The notes: generated by a model from the sequence alone, not told the origin. A DNA stretch of 64,000 bases from Phascolarctobacterium sp. (GCA_030540395.1 JAUNWI010000006.1:48224-112223); one strand, 5' to 3'. Positions 1 through 8,040 are shown, numbered from the stretch's first letter. A program made the numbers and translations.

Positions 1-937
1 CCACGGCCAGCTGGGCAAAGCGAGCCACATTTTCTTTATACACATAGCGTGCCCAGCTGCCCCACACGGCTGCCAGGCCTGCCCCGTGGGCTACGCCGAA
101 CATGCCGCTGAGCTCGTGCTCCAGCTGGTGGCAGGACCAGTCGCCCAAGGTTCTGTCGCCGGTGATGCCGTTGTGGGAAAGGGTGCCGCTCCACATGATT
201 TCGGCCCGAGCATCGTAATTGTTGGGCTCCTTGAGAGCGATTTTAGCATTGCGCATCACGTTGCGCAGCAGCGTTGCCGCAATGTTGTCCACCAAGGTCA
301 GCTGCTTAGTCTGCTTGCCGGTGAAGTAACGCTCCAGGGTGTGGACCATGATGTCGGTGCAGCCGCTGGCCGTTTGGTAGGCGGGCAGGGTATAGGTCAG
401 CTCCGGATTCAGCAGGGAGAACTTAGCGTAGCAATAATCGGTGGTGAGACCGCGCTTGAGCATGCCCTCGTCCTTAGTGACCACGGAGGAGTTGCTCATT
501 TCGCTGCCTGCGGCAGCGATGGTGAGCACGACGCCGATGGGAGCGCAGCCGGTAACGGCTTTTTTGCGCTCATAATAATCCCACACGTCGCCCTCGTTGG
601 CTAAGCCATAGCCGATACCCTTGGCGCTGTCGATAACGCTGCCGCCGCCCACGGCGAGGATGAAATCCACGCCTTGGGCCCGGCACAGCTCCACGCCCTC
701 CTTGATTTTGCTCAAAAGGGGATTGGGAACTACGCCACCCAAAAGCACGTATTGTAAGCCAGCCTCGGCGAGGCTGGCGCAGACTCTATCCAAAAGGCCG
801 CTTTTTTTGGCGCTGTTGCCGCCAAAATGCACCAATACCTTGTGAGCGCCGTATTTTTTACACATAGCGCCTACCTTTGCTTCTACATTTTTGCCAAAGA
901 GCACCTCGGAGGGTGCGAAAAATTGAAATTTATCCAT
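1..937 (-). CDS. Iron-containing alcohol dehydrogenase (partial, C-terminus outside window)
   Basis: The minus-strand frame begins at ATG 937 (MDKFQFFAPSEVLFGK), seven or more bases after an AAGGAGG site at 948-954, and runs off the left edge. Family features are visible: the NAD(P)-binding GGGSVIDSAKG loop, then the metal-ligand region with SGCTD followed by HTLERY, and the later HQLEHELSG and AHGAGLA histidines. These fit the butanol-dehydrogenase branch of the iron-containing (group III) alcohol dehydrogenases, cytosolic enzymes that interconvert aldehydes and alcohols with a nicotinamide cofactor. The substrate cannot be read from the sequence. It has its own promoter and is divergent from the SGNH hydrolase gene. 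About 310 residues are present out of the roughly 385 usual for the family. Confidence 0.9.
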   Translation of the reverse strand, partial: MDKFQFFAPSEVLFGKNVEAKVGAMCKKYGAHKVLVHFGGNSAKKSGLLDRVCASLAEAGLQYVLLGGVVPNPLLSKIKEGVELCRAQGVDFILAVGGGSVIDSAKGIGYGLANEGDVWDYYERKKAVTGCAPIGVVLTIAAAGSEMSNSSVVTKDEGMLKRGLTTDYCYAKFSLLNPELTYTLPAYQTASGCTDIMVHTLERYFTGKQTKQLTLVDNIAATLLRNVMRNAKIALKEPNNYDARAEIMWSGTLSHNGITGDRTLGDWSCHQLEHELSGMFGVAHGAGLAAVWGSWARYVYKENVARFAQLAV

Positions 938-994
938 GCTAAACATGCCTCCTTGGGGATAGCATTGCTGTCCCGGCGATTTTTTGCTACCACT

Positions 995-1023
995 ATTGTA
1001 GCACGGCCAGTGTCTTTTGTAAA
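995..1023 (-). promoter_or_regulatory. Sigma-A type promoter for the alcohol dehydrogenase
   Basis: On the minus strand TTTACA (1018-1023) and TACAAT (995-1000) are separated by 17 bases, about 60 bases upstream of the start codon. Confidence 0.65.
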
Positions 1024-1087
1024 ATGAAGGGCAGCTCTACTAGTTTTCCTATAAGCGTAACTTTTTCGTGACATAATCACATCCGCC

Positions 1088-1117
1088 TTGCTTTCAGCTA
1101 AGATTATTTGCTATAAT
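1088..1117 (+). promoter_or_regulatory. Candidate promoter for the SGNH hydrolase gene
   Basis: TTGCTT (1088-1093) and TATAAT (1112-1117) are 18 bases apart, ending 30 bases before the start codon. The leader is very short. Confidence 0.5.
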
Positions 1118-1147
1118 TATCACAAATACTTACTTGGAGTGATGAGG

Positions 1148-1702
1148 ATGGAATATATTGCCTGCTATGGCGACAGTCTGGTGCAGGGCTTTCCCTTTGG
1201 CACCAGGTATTCCTGGACGGCGCAGGTGGAAAATGCTTCGGGGCAAAAAATAAAAATGCTGAATTTGGGCCTGTGCGGTGATTGCTGTGATGATATTCTT
1301 TACCGCATGCGGCAATATCCATTGCCGGAGTATGTACACCATGTGCTTTTTTTAGGTGGTGCTAACGATATTTTGCAGGGGCGTCCTTTGGCAGCCATTA
1401 TGGAGGATTACAAGCGCCTGCTGAGCTGGTGCGAGGAAAAGCAGTACCAGCTGTGCATTGTGCTACCCCTGCTCAGCTCCGAGGAGGGATTGAATCGACA
1501 TTTGCTGAATCTGCGGCAGGCTGTGGAGCAGCTTTGCGCAGGTAGGGCACTGCTTTTGGATTTGCAGCCCGCTATAGGCGAGAACATTAAAACACGCAGC
1601 GCTGCTTATCTGGATGGTGTGCATCCCAAGGCCTCAACATACGAATCAATGGGGAATTATGCTGTAGAATATTTAGTAAATTGGTTAGACATTAAAAAGT
1701 GA
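1148..1702 (+). CDS. SGNH/GDSL-family hydrolase
   Basis: This 184-residue protein has the blocks of SGNH hydrolases: GDSLVQG with the nucleophilic serine near the N-terminus, a block II glycine in LNLGLCGD, GGANDI (the GxND block III), and DGVHP near the C-terminus, carrying the catalytic Asp and His. Relatives are small esterases, lipases or acyl-thioesterases, and the substrate cannot be told here. No signal peptide is seen, so it is probably cytosolic. ATG 1148 was chosen because the GGAG at 1136-1139 lies 8 bases before it; an in-frame ATG at 1142 would be only 2 bases from that site. It appears to be a single-gene transcript. Confidence 0.85.
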   Translation: MEYIACYGDSLVQGFPFGTRYSWTAQVENASGQKIKMLNLGLCGDCCDDILYRMRQYPLPEYVHHVLFLGGANDILQGRPLAAIMEDYKRLLSWCEEKQYQLCIVLPLLSSEEGLNRHLLNLRQAVEQLCAGRALLLDLQPAIGENIKTRSAAYLDGVHPKASTYESMGNYAVEYLVNWLDIKK

Positions 1703-1727
1703 TTAAGTGAAATTTAGCGTTTTTTGC

Positions 1728-1756
1728 TTGTATATTTTGGGGCTTTGTGTTATAAT
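1728..1756 (+). promoter_or_regulatory. Candidate promoter for the first XRE regulator
   Basis: TTGTAT (1728-1733) and TATAAT (1751-1756) have a 17-base spacer. The leader to the gene would be about 105 bases. Confidence 0.45.
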
Positions 1757-1870
1757 GCATTCAAGATAGCTATTGCTTACTATTTTTCGCTGTGATTATG
1801 TAGTAAAATTTATATCACATGAGCCTAGAATATAGGCAATCAGATTATGATTAAGAGGAGTGTTCCAAAG

Positions 1871-2170
1871 ATGAACGAAAGAATTCGCCTTGTGGGAAAC
1901 AGACTGAAGCTGTTACGTATCCAGAAGGGCTTGGGCCAAAACGAGGTTGCAAGAATGATGGGCATTAGCCAAGCGCATTTGAGCAATATCGAGGGTGGAC
2001 GCAGTAACATCACCCTGAGCAATCTGCTGAAGCTGCATGATGTGCTGGAGGTTTCCATGGCTGATTTATTCGTGGATGTTGATGGCGATGTGAAAAAACA
2101 GTCCGGTCATGAAGTGGATATCGAAGATGTTGTGAAGCTGTTTGCACTGCTGAAAAAGGTGAAGGAGTAA
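1871..2170 (+). CDS. Small XRE-family helix-turn-helix regulator
   Basis: This 99-residue protein is almost entirely one Cro/C1-type helix-turn-helix domain: residues about 8-65 contain GLGQNEVARMMGISQAHLSNIEGG and a following LLKLHDVL segment. A short acidic linker and a C-terminal helix (VVKLFALLKKVKE) follow. ATG 1871 is chosen because AGAGGAG lies about 10 bases upstream; an earlier ATG at 1847 has no ribosome-binding site. A protein of the same layout lies at 7616-7930. No target gene is obvious; it stands alone between a hydrolase gene and a convergent transporter gene. Function beyond DNA binding is unknown. Confidence 0.85.
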   Translation: MNERIRLVGNRLKLLRIQKGLGQNEVARMMGISQAHLSNIEGGRSNITLSNLLKLHDVLEVSMADLFVDVDGDVKKQSGHEVDIEDVVKLFALLKKVKE

Positions 2171-2190
2171 TCCGAACCTTACGTAAGAAA

Positions 2191-2236
2191 GCCGCTGAGC
2201 TGTGTATGTGAAGGATACGCAGCTGAGCGGCTTTTA
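2191..2236. terminator. Rho-independent terminator between convergent genes
   Basis: A 12-base inverted repeat (2191-2202 with 2220-2231, one mismatch) is followed by CTTTT. It lies between the XRE gene and the convergent transporter gene and may serve both. Confidence 0.7.
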
Positions 2237-2266
2237 GCATTTTTATAAGGTTAAGGTAGCATGAGC

Positions 2267-3199
2267 TTACTTTTTGCTCCAGGGAAGCATTTCCGTGGGG
2301 ATTTGGGCCAGCATAATGGCTGCAAAAACCAGCACGCAGCCCATGATTTCCCTGCTGCTCATGGCTTGTCCCAAAAGGAGCCAGCCACTTAACAGGGCAA
2401 AGGCAGATTCCAAGCTCATAATCATGCAGGCAAGCACGGGATTGCAATGCTTTTGGCCTACGATTTGCAGGGTGTAGGCCACGCCGCTGGACATAATGCC
2501 TGCATAGGCAATGGGAAGCCAGCCAAGGAGCACGCTGGTCAGGGAAGGTGCTTCGAAAATAAACATCAGCACACCGTTGAGCACGGTGCAGGTGGCAAAT
2601 TGTACCAAGGAGAGGCGCACACCGTCCAGATTGGCAATAACCTTGTCCACGGCGATGATTTGCGCTGCAAAGCAAAAGGCACAGATGAGGGTGTAAAAAT
2701 CCCCCTTGTTGATGGAAAAGCCTTCGTTGATGCAGATAAAATACATGCCTACCGCGGCGATAGCTACGCTGATGCATTGAACCAGGGTAATGCGGGTGCG
2801 ATAGATGGCGTAGCTCAAAAAGGGCACCAGCACAATATATAGGGCGGTGATGAAGCCGCTTTTGCCAACGGTGGTGTACATAATGCCCAGCTGCTGCATA
2901 AAGCTGGCCAAGGTAAGGGCGATACCGCAGATAATGCCCCCTTTAATGGTGCGGTCCCGGCGCAGGGGGTCCTCTGTGCCTAAAACTCTAAAGGGATTGC
3001 CAGCCAGCTTGTCGAACAATAGGCAGCAGAGAAAGAGAAAAATGGTGGCCAAAAAGCTACGGGCACAATTGAAGGTTAGGGGCTCCGCATATTCTCCGCC
3101 CACGCTTTGGGCGATGAAGGCTGTGCCCCAGATAAAGGCACAAAGGGTGAGCATGAGCATGCCACTAAGGCTGTTTTTATTGGTAGAGGAATTTTCCAT
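2267..3199 (-). CDS. EamA/DMT-family transporter
   Basis: This 310-residue membrane protein has about ten hydrophobic helices in two repeated halves, as in the drug/metabolite transporter superfamily. The first helix follows a short hydrophilic N-terminus (MENSSTNKN), and CAFIWGTAFIAQSV in it matches the family's N-terminal signature. The C-terminal half contains NPVLACMIMSLESAFALL, the usual second-repeat signature with a conserved Pro and Glu. Such proteins sit in the inner membrane and export metabolites or amino acids; the substrate is unknown. AGGAG at 3210-3214 is 10 bases from ATG 3199; an alternative ATG at 3205 would add Met-Cys. It is monocistronic with its own promoter. Confidence 0.85.
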   Translation of the reverse strand: MENSSTNKNSLSGMLMLTLCAFIWGTAFIAQSVGGEYAEPLTFNCARSFLATIFLFLCCLLFDKLAGNPFRVLGTEDPLRRDRTIKGGIICGIALTLASFMQQLGIMYTTVGKSGFITALYIVLVPFLSYAIYRTRITLVQCISVAIAAVGMYFICINEGFSINKGDFYTLICAFCFAAQIIAVDKVIANLDGVRLSLVQFATCTVLNGVLMFIFEAPSLTSVLLGWLPIAYAGIMSSGVAYTLQIVGQKHCNPVLACMIMSLESAFALLSGWLLLGQAMSSREIMGCVLVFAAIMLAQIPTEMLPWSKK

Positions 3200-3239
3200 A
3201 CACATAACACTCCTAATTCGAAACAATGTAACGCTATCT

Positions 3240-3268
3240 ATTGTACCATTTTTTGGAGAGATATACAA
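3240..3268 (-). promoter_or_regulatory. Promoter for the DMT transporter gene
   Basis: On the minus strand TTGTAT (3263-3268) and TACAAT (3240-3245) are separated by 17 bases, 41 bases upstream of the start codon. Confidence 0.55.
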
Positions 3269-3431
3269 AGGGGACAGGCTAAAATAAGGGCTTTTTGTGG
3301 ACTTTTTTGGAGAAGCTTGTGCTGAACATTTTCTTAGGCGGGACGGCACTGTAAAGGCAGCGCTGGTTGCAGAAGGTTTTTGGTAAAAATGCAACAGGGC
3401 CTTGCTAAAACGTCTACCAAAGAAAAAGACT

Positions 3432-3473
3432 ACATATTGTTTTTGTCTTTTGTTGACTACTACGACATATTGT
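3432..3473. promoter_or_regulatory. Two NrdR-like boxes upstream of nrdD
   Basis: The 9-mer ACATATTGT occurs exactly at 3432-3440 and 3465-3473, 33 bases or about three helical turns apart. NrdR boxes are paired, partly palindromic sites around an ATAT core with this kind of spacing upstream of ribonucleotide reductase genes. The second copy lies between the -35 and -10 of the nrdD promoter and the first just upstream of the -35, as expected for repression. No nrdR gene is in the window. Confidence 0.65.
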
Positions 3474-3481
3474 GGTAAAAT
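3453..3481 (+). promoter_or_regulatory. nrdD promoter
   Basis: TTGACT (3453-3458) and TAAAAT (3476-3481) have a 17-base spacer that contains the second NrdR-like box. Confidence 0.65.
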
Positions 3482-3485
3482 AAAT

Positions 3486-3567
3486 TCGGAAGAAATCCGG
3501 ACCTTGGTCTAACCAGAACCAGGGTGGGCTGCTGAAGAGAGTGTGTTTTTCTGTGGTGGCCCTTTTT
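3486..3567 (+). other. nrdD leader with hairpins and a T-run
   Basis: The leader of about 130 bases holds a small hairpin around TTCGGA...TCCGGA (about 3486-3500) and a possible GGGC...GCCC pairing ending in TTTTT (3526-3567). This could be a weak attenuator. No known riboswitch core was recognised. The rest of the 410-base gap between the transporter gene and nrdD contains the two divergent promoters and the NrdR-like boxes; nothing else was seen. Confidence 0.25.
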
Positions 3568-3620
3568 AATGTATATTTTACCAATAATAGATAAAGCTTA
3601 ACAAGAAGGGATGGAGGAGC

Positions 3621-5747
3621 ATGAAGGTTATTAAGCGCGATGGCACCATCGTAGATTTTGATGGCAGTAAGATTGTGGTGGCTATTCAAAAGGCCAATGC
3701 GGCTGTGGAGCCTGAATATAGAATTGAAGAGGAAAAGATTCAAAAGATTGCCAAGCATGTGCAGGAGCGCAATCGTATGCGTCTTTTGGTAGAGGATATT
3801 CAGGATATGGTGGAGCATAGCCTGATGGATGAGGGTAAATTTGAGCTGGCTAAGGCTTACATCATTTACCGCTATCAGCGCGCCTTGGTGCGTAAGGCCA
3901 ACACCACTGATGAATCCATCCTGTCCTTGATTCGCAATAGCAATAAGGACGTTATGGAGGAAAACTCCAATAAAAACGCTACCATGGCAGCTACCCAGCG
4001 CGACCTGATTGCTGGCGAGGTGTCCAAGGATTTGACCAAGCGTATTATGCTGCCGGAAAAAATTTCCAAGGCCCATGAAGAGGGCGTGCTGCATTTCCAT
4101 GATGCAGATTATTTCATTCAGCCTATTTTCAACTGCTGCCTGATTAATATTGGCGATATGCTGGACAATGGCACTGTTATGAACGGCAAGCTCATCGAAA
4201 GCCCCAGAAGCTTCCAGGTAGCCTGCACCGTTATGACTCAAATCATTGCTTCCGTAGCCTCCAGCCAATATGGCGGTCAATCCGTTGATATTTGCCATTT
4301 GGGCAAGTATCTGCGTCGCAGCTATGATAAATTCAAAAAGAGCATTTTGGAGGCCAGCGAGGGCAATATTGATGCGGAAACCCTGGAGCGCTTGACCAAT
4401 GAGCGCTTGCGCTACGAATTAAAGGGTGGCGTTCAGACCATTCAATACCAAATCAACACCTTGATGACCACCAATGGTCAATCCCCCTTCGTAACTCTGT
4501 TCCTGAACCTGCGTGAGGACGACCCCTATCTGAAGGAGAACGCTATGATCGTAGAAGAAATTCTGCGTCAACGCCTGCAGGGCATCAAAAATGACAAGGG
4601 TGTTTATGTAACCCCGGCCTTCCCCAAGCTGGTTTATGTTTTGGACGAGCTGAACTGCCTGAAGGGTGGCAAATATGATTATATTACCCGCTTGGCTGTA
4701 AAATGCAGTGCCAAGCGCATGTATCCTGACTATATCAGCGCTAAGAAAATGCGCGAAAACTATGAGGGCAATGTTTTCAGTCCCATGGGCTGCCGCAGCT
4801 TCCTTTCTCCCTGGAAGGACGAAAACGGCAATTACAAGTTCGAGGGTCGCTTCAATCAGGGCGTTGTTTCCCTGAACCTGCCCCAAATCGGCATTGTTGC
4901 CCAAGGGGACGAGCAAAAGTTCTGGCAGCTTTTGGATGAGCGCCTGGAGCTGTGCTACGAGGCTTTGATGTGCCGTCACAATGCCTTGAAGGGTGTGCGC
5001 AGCGATGTTAGCCCCGTGCATTGGCAGTATGGCGCTATTGCCCGCCTGCAAAAGGGCGAAACCATCGACAAATTCCTGGAGAATGGTTATTCCACCATTT
5101 CCTTGGGCTATATCGGCCTGTACGAGCTGACCAAGCTCATGAAGGGCGTAAGCCATACTACGCCGGAAGGCGAAGAATTCGCTCTGCGCGTTATGAACCG
5201 CCTGCGTGGTGCCTGCGAAAAATGGAAGGCTAAAACCGGCTTGGGCTTCGGCCTCTATGGTACTCCGGCTGAAAGCCTTTGCTACCGCTTTGCTCGCGTG
5301 GACAAGGCTCGCTTCGGCACCATTGAGGATGTTACCGACAAGGGCTATTACACCAACTCCTACCATGTTGATGTGCGCGAAAAGATTGACGCCTTCAGCA
5401 AGTTTAAATTTGAAAGCCAATTCCAAAAGATTTCCTCCGGCGGCGCCATTTCCTATGTAGAAATCCCCAACATGCGCCACAACACCGAGGCCTTGGAGGA
5501 GGTTGTGAAGTTCATCTACGACAATATTCAGTACGCTGAATTCAACACCAAATCCGACTACTGCCATGTGTGCGGCTTCGACGGGGAAATCACCATTAAC
5601 GATGATAATGAGTGGGAATGCCCGGCCTGCCACAACAAGGACCATTCCAAGATGACCGTTATTCGCCGTACCTGCGGTTATTTGGGCGAAAATTTCTGGA
5701 ATGTGGGCAAGACCAAGGAAATCAAAGCAAGGGTAATGCACCTGTAA
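3621..5747 (+). CDS. nrdD: Anaerobic (class III) ribonucleoside-triphosphate reductase
   Basis: This 708-residue enzyme makes deoxyribonucleotides from ribonucleoside triphosphates under anaerobic conditions using a glycyl radical. An N-terminal ATP-cone (from MKVIKRDGTIVDFDGSKI to about residue 95) gives allosteric control. The C-terminus has two CxxC pairs (CHVCG, CPACH; about residues 646-667) that bind zinc, and RTCGYLGE, in which Gly686 is the expected radical site. Length matches the family. GGAGG lies just before ATG 3621. nrdG follows after 31 bases, so the pair is an operon. Two NrdR-like boxes at the promoter suggest repression by NrdR when dNTPs are plentiful. Confidence 0.96.
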   Translation: MKVIKRDGTIVDFDGSKIVVAIQKANAAVEPEYRIEEEKIQKIAKHVQERNRMRLLVEDIQDMVEHSLMDEGKFELAKAYIIYRYQRALVRKANTTDESILSLIRNSNKDVMEENSNKNATMAATQRDLIAGEVSKDLTKRIMLPEKISKAHEEGVLHFHDADYFIQPIFNCCLINIGDMLDNGTVMNGKLIESPRSFQVACTVMTQIIASVASSQYGGQSVDICHLGKYLRRSYDKFKKSILEASEGNIDAETLERLTNERLRYELKGGVQTIQYQINTLMTTNGQSPFVTLFLNLREDDPYLKENAMIVEEILRQRLQGIKNDKGVYVTPAFPKLVYVLDELNCLKGGKYDYITRLAVKCSAKRMYPDYISAKKMRENYEGNVFSPMGCRSFLSPWKDENGNYKFEGRFNQGVVSLNLPQIGIVAQGDEQKFWQLLDERLELCYEALMCRHNALKGVRSDVSPVHWQYGAIARLQKGETIDKFLENGYSTISLGYIGLYELTKLMKGVSHTTPEGEEFALRVMNRLRGACEKWKAKTGLGFGLYGTPAESLCYRFARVDKARFGTIEDVTDKGYYTNSYHVDVREKIDAFSKFKFESQFQKISSGGAISYVEIPNMRHNTEALEEVVKFIYDNIQYAEFNTKSDYCHVCGFDGEITINDDNEWECPACHNKDHSKMTVIRRTCGYLGENFWNVGKTKEIKARVMHL

Positions 5748-5778
5748 AAGGGTGACAGCAAGAGGAAGGTGAACTCTC

Positions 5779-6321
5779 ATGAATTATGCGGAGATTAAAA
5801 ATCTAGATATTGCTAATGGCCCAGGCCTGAGAGTGTCCCTCTTTGTCAGTGGTTGTACCCATCACTGCAAGGGCTGCTTTAATCCTGAATCCTGGGATTT
5901 TAACTATGGTCAGCCCTTTACGGAAGAGACGGAGCAGGAGCTGCTGGACTTGTTGGCCAACGAGCATATCCGTGGCCTGAGCCTTTTGGGCGGTGAGCCC
6001 TTTGAGCCTGCCAATCAGGCAGTGCTGGCGCCCTTTTTGCAAAGGGTGAAGGCTAAGTTTCCCCACAAGGATATCTGGTGCTACAGTGGCTACAATTTTG
6101 AGCAGGATATGCTGACTGGTAATCTTGGCCCTTGGGAAATCACTGAGCAGATGCTGAGCTGCATTGATGTGCTGGTGGATGGTGAGTTCGTTATCGAGCT
6201 GAAGAATCCCAACCTGCGCTTTAGAGGCAGCGCCAACCAACGAGTAATCCTGGTGCAGGAATCCCTGAAGGAGGATGCAATCGTCCAATGGGATGATGGC
6301 GAAGGCTTAGAATTACACTAA
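5779..6321 (+). CDS. nrdG: Anaerobic ribonucleotide reductase activase (radical SAM)
   Basis: This 180-residue radical-SAM protein activates NrdD by generating its glycyl radical with S-adenosylmethionine and a [4Fe-4S] cluster. The cluster motif CxxxCxxC is at residues 26-33 (GCTHHCKGCFN). SLLGGEPF fits the SAM-binding GGE motif. The N-terminal IANGPGLRVSLFVSGC is typical of NrdG. It lies 31 bases after nrdD and has a good GAGGAAGGTG site. A terminator directly follows, so nrdDG is a two-gene unit. Confidence 0.95.
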   Translation: MNYAEIKNLDIANGPGLRVSLFVSGCTHHCKGCFNPESWDFNYGQPFTEETEQELLDLLANEHIRGLSLLGGEPFEPANQAVLAPFLQRVKAKFPHKDIWCYSGYNFEQDMLTGNLGPWEITEQMLSCIDVLVDGEFVIELKNPNLRFRGSANQRVILVQESLKEDAIVQWDDGEGLELH

Positions 6322-6327
6322 ATAATG

Positions 6328-6360
6328 GACTCCTATGCTTTTATGCATGGGAGTCTTTCT
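6328..6360 (+). terminator. Terminator of nrdDG
   Basis: GACTCCTATGC (6328-6338) pairs with the arm ending in GGAGTC, followed by TTTCTTT. Confidence 0.75.
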
Positions 6361-6365
6361 TTGTA

Positions 6366-6394
6366 TTGACGACTTTGCCCATTGGTTTTATAAT
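6366..6394 (+). promoter_or_regulatory. Promoter for the phosphodiesterase gene
   Basis: TTGACG (6366-6371) and TATAAT (6389-6394) are 17 bases apart. Confidence 0.7.
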
Positions 6395-6451
6395 AGGAAG
6401 CATGACTAAGAGTAAATATAGTCCATGGACTTAATATAGGAGGTTCTACAA

Positions 6452-7171
6452 ATGCAAAATTTTGCTCATCGCGGTTTTAGCGGCAAATATCCTGAAAACA
6501 CCATGCTGGCCTTTCACAAGGCCTTGGAAGCAGGCGCAGATGGCATCGAGCTGGATGTGCAGCTGACTAAGAATGGTCAGGTTGTTATTATTCATGATGA
6601 AAAGGTGGATCGAACCACCAACGGCACAGGCAATGTGCGTGATTATACCCTGGAGGAGCTGCGCAAGCTGGATGCGTCCTACATTTATACCGGCCAAATG
6701 GGCTTTAATCCCATTCCTACCTTTGAGGAATACTGCCAGTGGGTGGCTGGTACCAATTTGGTAACCAATATCGAGCTGAAAACCGGCGTTTATCCCTATC
6801 CCGGCATTGAGGAAAAGGTGTGGGAGCTGCTGCAAAAATATCATCTGGAAGCAAAGGTCATCATTTCCAGCTTCAACCATTTCAGCGTGCTGCGCATGAA
6901 GGAGCTGGCCCCCGGCCTGAAATACGGCCTGCTGGAGGAAAGCTGGCTGTTGGCTCCCGGTGCCTATGTGGCCAGTGCCGGAGTGGCCTGCTATCATCCC
7001 TATCATGGCAGCCTGACGCCGGAAACCGTGGCTGAGGTAAAGAGCCATAACATCGAAATCAATACCTTTACTGTGAACGATGAAGAAAGCGTGAAGCGTT
7101 TGCGTGCTTTGGGCATTGATATTGTAATTGGCAATTTCCCGGATATGGTGAAGCAGGTTTTGGCAGAATAA
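6452..7171 (+). CDS. Glycerophosphodiester phosphodiesterase
   Basis: This 239-residue protein belongs to the GDPD family, which hydrolyses glycerophosphodiesters from phospholipid turnover to sn-glycerol 3-phosphate and an alcohol. Near the N-terminus AHRGFSGKYPENT gives the first catalytic His and the conserved Glu. GIELDVQLTKNG gives the ExD metal-binding pair, and IIHDEKVDRTTNGTG gives the second catalytic His. The C-terminal INTFTVN is also usual for the family. No signal peptide is present, so it is predicted cytosolic, like UgpQ rather than periplasmic GlpQ. AGGAGG lies 8 or so bases before ATG 6452. It has its own promoter and terminator. Confidence 0.93.
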   Translation: MQNFAHRGFSGKYPENTMLAFHKALEAGADGIELDVQLTKNGQVVIIHDEKVDRTTNGTGNVRDYTLEELRKLDASYIYTGQMGFNPIPTFEEYCQWVAGTNLVTNIELKTGVYPYPGIEEKVWELLQKYHLEAKVIISSFNHFSVLRMKELAPGLKYGLLEESWLLAPGAYVASAGVACYHPYHGSLTPETVAEVKSHNIEINTFTVNDEESVKRLRALGIDIVIGNFPDMVKQVLAE

Positions 7172-7194
7172 AAAACACTCTCAACAATAATTTT

Positions 7195-7242
7195 GAGCTT
7201 CTTTGCGGTGCTAAATTTTAGTGCCGTGGGGGAGCTCTTTTT
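7195..7242 (+). terminator. Terminator after the phosphodiesterase gene
   Basis: An outer GAGCT...AGCTC stem encloses an inner GGTGCTAAA...TTTAGTGCC stem and is followed by TTTTT. Confidence 0.65.
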
Positions 7243-7395
7243 GTTTATGACTGTAATAATATGCATTTAAAAGGTATTTTTTGTTACCATGGGGTGGATT
7301 TTGTAGTGAAAAACTGCTAAAAAGTGACTTTCTTCGGAAAAACTCTTTGTGGAAGGATATTCTTTGCAAATAAGCTTAAGGTTAATAATTTTTTC

Positions 7396-7424
7396 TTGCA
7401 TATATCTTTGCTAAGGTGTATGAT
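7396..7424 (+). promoter_or_regulatory. Candidate promoter for the second XRE regulator
   Basis: TTGCAT (7396-7401) and TATGAT (7419-7424) have a 17-base spacer. The resulting leader of about 185 bases is long. It holds two copies of AGTATCAA (about 7433 and 7474) and a small GGCATTTTTGCC hairpin. The rest of the 440-base gap shows nothing recognisable. Confidence 0.45.
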
Positions 7425-7615
7425 ATAAACAAGTATCAAACAAGTTCGGTTATCGGCATTTTTGCCATAAAAGAGTATCAATTTATTTTTATATATTCTT
7501 GCAGGAAAGGAGGAGCCTGCCGCCTGATTTTAGTAGGGAGAAAACTAGTTATATTTGCCGGACTATAAAGTCCATATGTTTAGGGTTCGGAATATTTATT
7601 ACAGGAGATGAAGAG

Positions 7616-7930
7616 ATGGCAAAGGAATTAAATTACAAGGAAATTGGCATGCGCATCAAAACTATGCGCCTGAAAAACAACATTTATCAAACAGTATTGG
7701 CCAAGGAAATTGGTGTTTCTCAAACCCATATGAGCAATATCGAAAGCGGCAGAGCTGGTCTGACACTGGAGAATTTGGTAAAAATGGTACGGATTTTTGA
7801 TTGCAGCATTGATGAGCTTGTTTTTGGTGCAACAGAAGCCAAACAGGAGCAGGGCGTGGAGGTTTTAAAGAGCTGCACCATGCAGGACATTATCCAGGCA
7901 ATGCAAATGCTGAAGTCCCTGAAGGGTTAA
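7616..7930 (+). CDS. Small XRE-family helix-turn-helix regulator (second paralogue)
   Basis: This 104-residue protein has a Cro/C1 helix-turn-helix domain (about residues 8-65; YQTVLAKEIGVSQTHMSNIESG) and a C-terminal helix (MQDIIQAMQMLKSLKG). Its layout is the same as that of the regulator at 1871-2170, so the two are likely paralogues. ATG 7616 is chosen because AGGAG lies 8 bases upstream. The frame stays open upstream to about 7499, but no suitable start or protein-like sequence supports an extension. It has its own promoter and a strong terminator and lies just upstream of the ctsR operon. The target is unknown. Confidence 0.85.
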   Translation: MAKELNYKEIGMRIKTMRLKNNIYQTVLAKEIGVSQTHMSNIESGRAGLTLENLVKMVRIFDCSIDELVFGATEAKQEQGVEVLKSCTMQDIIQAMQMLKSLKG

Positions 7931-7946
7931 CAATAAAGAAAATTAC

Positions 7947-7982
7947 GGGCTGTCGTGAAGCTTTTTGCGACAGCCCTTTTTG
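7947..7982 (+). terminator. Terminator after the second XRE gene
   Basis: GGGCTGTCG (7947-7955) pairs with CGACAGCCC (7968-7976), followed by TTTTT. Confidence 0.85.
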
Positions 7983-8011
7983 CTTTTCATAATAATTTCA
8001 CCGCCGCCCTC

Positions 8012-8040
8012 TTGCTAAAAGTCGAAAAGTCAAATATAAT
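8012..8040 (+). promoter_or_regulatory. ctsR operon promoter
   Basis: TTGCTA (8012-8017) and TATAAT (8035-8040) have a 17-base spacer. Confidence 0.65.
8020..8034 (+). promoter_or_regulatory. Candidate CtsR operator inside the promoter spacer
   Basis: AGTCGAA (8020-8026) and AGTCAAA (8028-8034) form a direct repeat related to the CtsR heptad (consensus RGTCAAA repeated with a 3-base gap). Here the gap is one base and the first heptad has one change. The site fills the spacer between -35 and -10, where a bound repressor would block RNA polymerase. Confidence 0.5.

Noticed and set aside
4419..5780. Long open frame of about 450 codons on the minus strand
   Set aside because: It is fully antisense to nrdD, has no ribosome-binding site, and its translation has no recognisable domain. 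nrdD is certain.
7499..7615. N-terminal extension of the second XRE regulator
   Set aside because: The frame is open, but the sequence is not protein-like and the good AGGAG site lies before ATG 7616.
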